Shown one piece after another: positions 4,776 to 5,183 of a stretch of 5,183 bases of DNA (position 1 is its first letter; every line of letters begins with the position of its first letter). The stretch spans positions 1 through 5,183 of the forward strand of contig JAKAXG010000376.1 in NCBI GenBank assembly GCA_021827225.1, written 5' to 3'. Source of the DNA: Actinomycetes bacterium. Lineage in GTDB: Bacteria; Actinomycetota; Acidimicrobiia; Acidimicrobiales; Palsa-688. The translations under genes and the position numbers were made by a program. Below the pieces are notes generated by a model. That model saw only the letters and a list, made by a program, of their open reading frames with translations. It was not told the DNA's origin and did no database searches.

Positions 4776-5183
4776 ATGCTCCTGGAGCTGCGGGTATCCC
4801 AGCTCGGCGTCATCGAAGACCTCACCGTGGTCCTGGGCCCGGGTCTGACCGCCCTCACCGGCGAGACCGGCGCCGGCAAGACGCTCATCGTCGACGCCAT
4901 CCAACTCCTCACCGGGGGAACGGCCGACCCGTCGCTGGTCAGGCCGGGCGCCGCCGAGGCGCTCGTGGAGGGCCGGTTCACCCGTCCGCCGACCGGCGAC
5001 GGCGACGGCGACGGCGGCGGCGGCGACGAGGTCATCCTCACCCGGGTCGTCCCGGCCGGGGGGCGCAGCCGCTGCTACATCGACGGCCGGATGGTCTCGG
5101 CGGCCCAGCTCGCCGAGACGGGCCGGCGGCTGGTCGACATCCACGGCCAGCACGCCTCGCAGTCGCTGCTGTCGGCCGCCACC
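4776..5183 (+). CDS. recN: DNA repair protein RecN, N-terminal part (3'-truncated by window)
   Basis: The frame runs open from ATG 4776 to the last base, giving 136 of about 560-590 residues expected. The N-terminus MLLELRVSQLGVIEDLTVVL and the following GPGLTALTGETGAGKTLIVDAI are characteristic of RecN, with the Walker A motif GETGAGKT at residues 29-36. Later landmarks are GRSRCYIDG (residues 107-115, approximately) and LVDIHGQHASQSLL near the window end, the HGQ.....Q region typical of RecN. RecN is a cytoplasmic SMC-like ATPase that acts early in double-strand break repair with RecA. The coiled coils and Walker B motif lie beyond the window. Residues 74-84 form a Gly-Asp tract (GDGDGDGGGGD) encoded by repeated GGCGAC and GGC units; it appears to replace a surface loop. 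The gene begins 4 bases after nadK. The order nadK-recN is conserved in many bacteria. Confidence 0.95.
   Translation, partial: MLLELRVSQLGVIEDLTVVLGPGLTALTGETGAGKTLIVDAIQLLTGGTADPSLVRPGAAEALVEGRFTRPPTGDGDGDGGGGDEVILTRVVPAGGRSRCYIDGRMVSAAQLAETGRRLVDIHGQHASQSLLSAAT
4995..5027 (+). repeat. GGCGAC/GGC microsatellite inside recN
   Basis: Three exact copies of GGCGAC (4995-5012) are followed by four GGC triplets (5013-5024) and GAC. The tract is in frame and encodes the Gly-Asp run at residues 74-84 of RecN. Gain or loss of whole units would keep the reading frame. Confidence 0.8.

Noticed and set aside
3071..5041. A 656-codon open frame on the minus strand opposite tlyA, nadK and recN
   Set aside because: It lies antisense to three genes with clear family motifs; its composition (Gly, Arg, His, Val, Gln rich) is what the complement of GC-rich codons gives. 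No recognisable domain.
1..5183. Search for CRISPR arrays, insertion sequences, att sites, toxin-antitoxin pairs or phage genes
   Set aside because: No regularly spaced repeats, terminal inverted repeats, transposase or integrase motifs, or small overlapping gene pairs were found. Base composition is even apart from the short 371-450 patch.

Overview
The window is ordinary chromosomal DNA from a GC-rich actinobacterium. Three observations support this. Nearly every third codon position is G or C. The plus-strand gene order (HAD-IIA phosphatase, small gene, tlyA, nadK, recN) is the one found in Mycobacterium tuberculosis (Rv1692 to Rv1696) and in Streptomyces. Several starts also lack a Shine-Dalgarno sequence, which fits a lineage rich in leaderless mRNAs. 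A deep-branching class such as Acidimicrobiia is my guess, because a phasin-like gene with a histone-like tail takes the place of the small Rv1693-type gene. The sequence does not prove this placement.

Layout. Positions 1-213 are the 3' end of a plus-strand gene for the beta subunit of a 2-oxoacid:ferredoxin oxidoreductase, closed by a strong 16-bp hairpin terminator at 231-268. A convergent intergenic region (214-459) follows. It holds a second hairpin, a relatively AT-rich patch and a three-copy 11-bp imperfect tandem repeat. Positions 460-1674 are a minus-strand DUF1015 family gene, whose likely terminator overlaps its own stop codon. A short divergent spacer (1675-1756) separates it from the plus-strand cluster.

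The plus-strand cluster runs to the window end. It contains a HAD-IIA sugar- or glycerol-phosphate phosphatase (1757-2518), a phasin-like protein with a Lys/Ala-rich tail (2541-3074), TlyA rRNA 2'-O-methyltransferase (3092-3910), NAD kinase (3914-4771) and the N-terminal 136 codons of RecN (4776-5183, running off the end). Gaps are 22, 17, 3 and 4 bases, so it probably works as one operon. A near-consensus -10 box (TATGAT) lies just before the phasin-like gene and suggests a second, internal, leaderless promoter. The genes do not form one pathway: they cover metabolite dephosphorylation, ribosome modification, NADP supply and DNA repair. Their linkage is a conserved actinobacterial neighbourhood.

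I found no mobile element, CRISPR array, RNA gene, phage gene or convincing new system. The items most worth a second look are the phasin/H1-like protein with its own promoter, the GC hairpin just upstream of the tlyA start, and the tandem repeats between the convergent genes.
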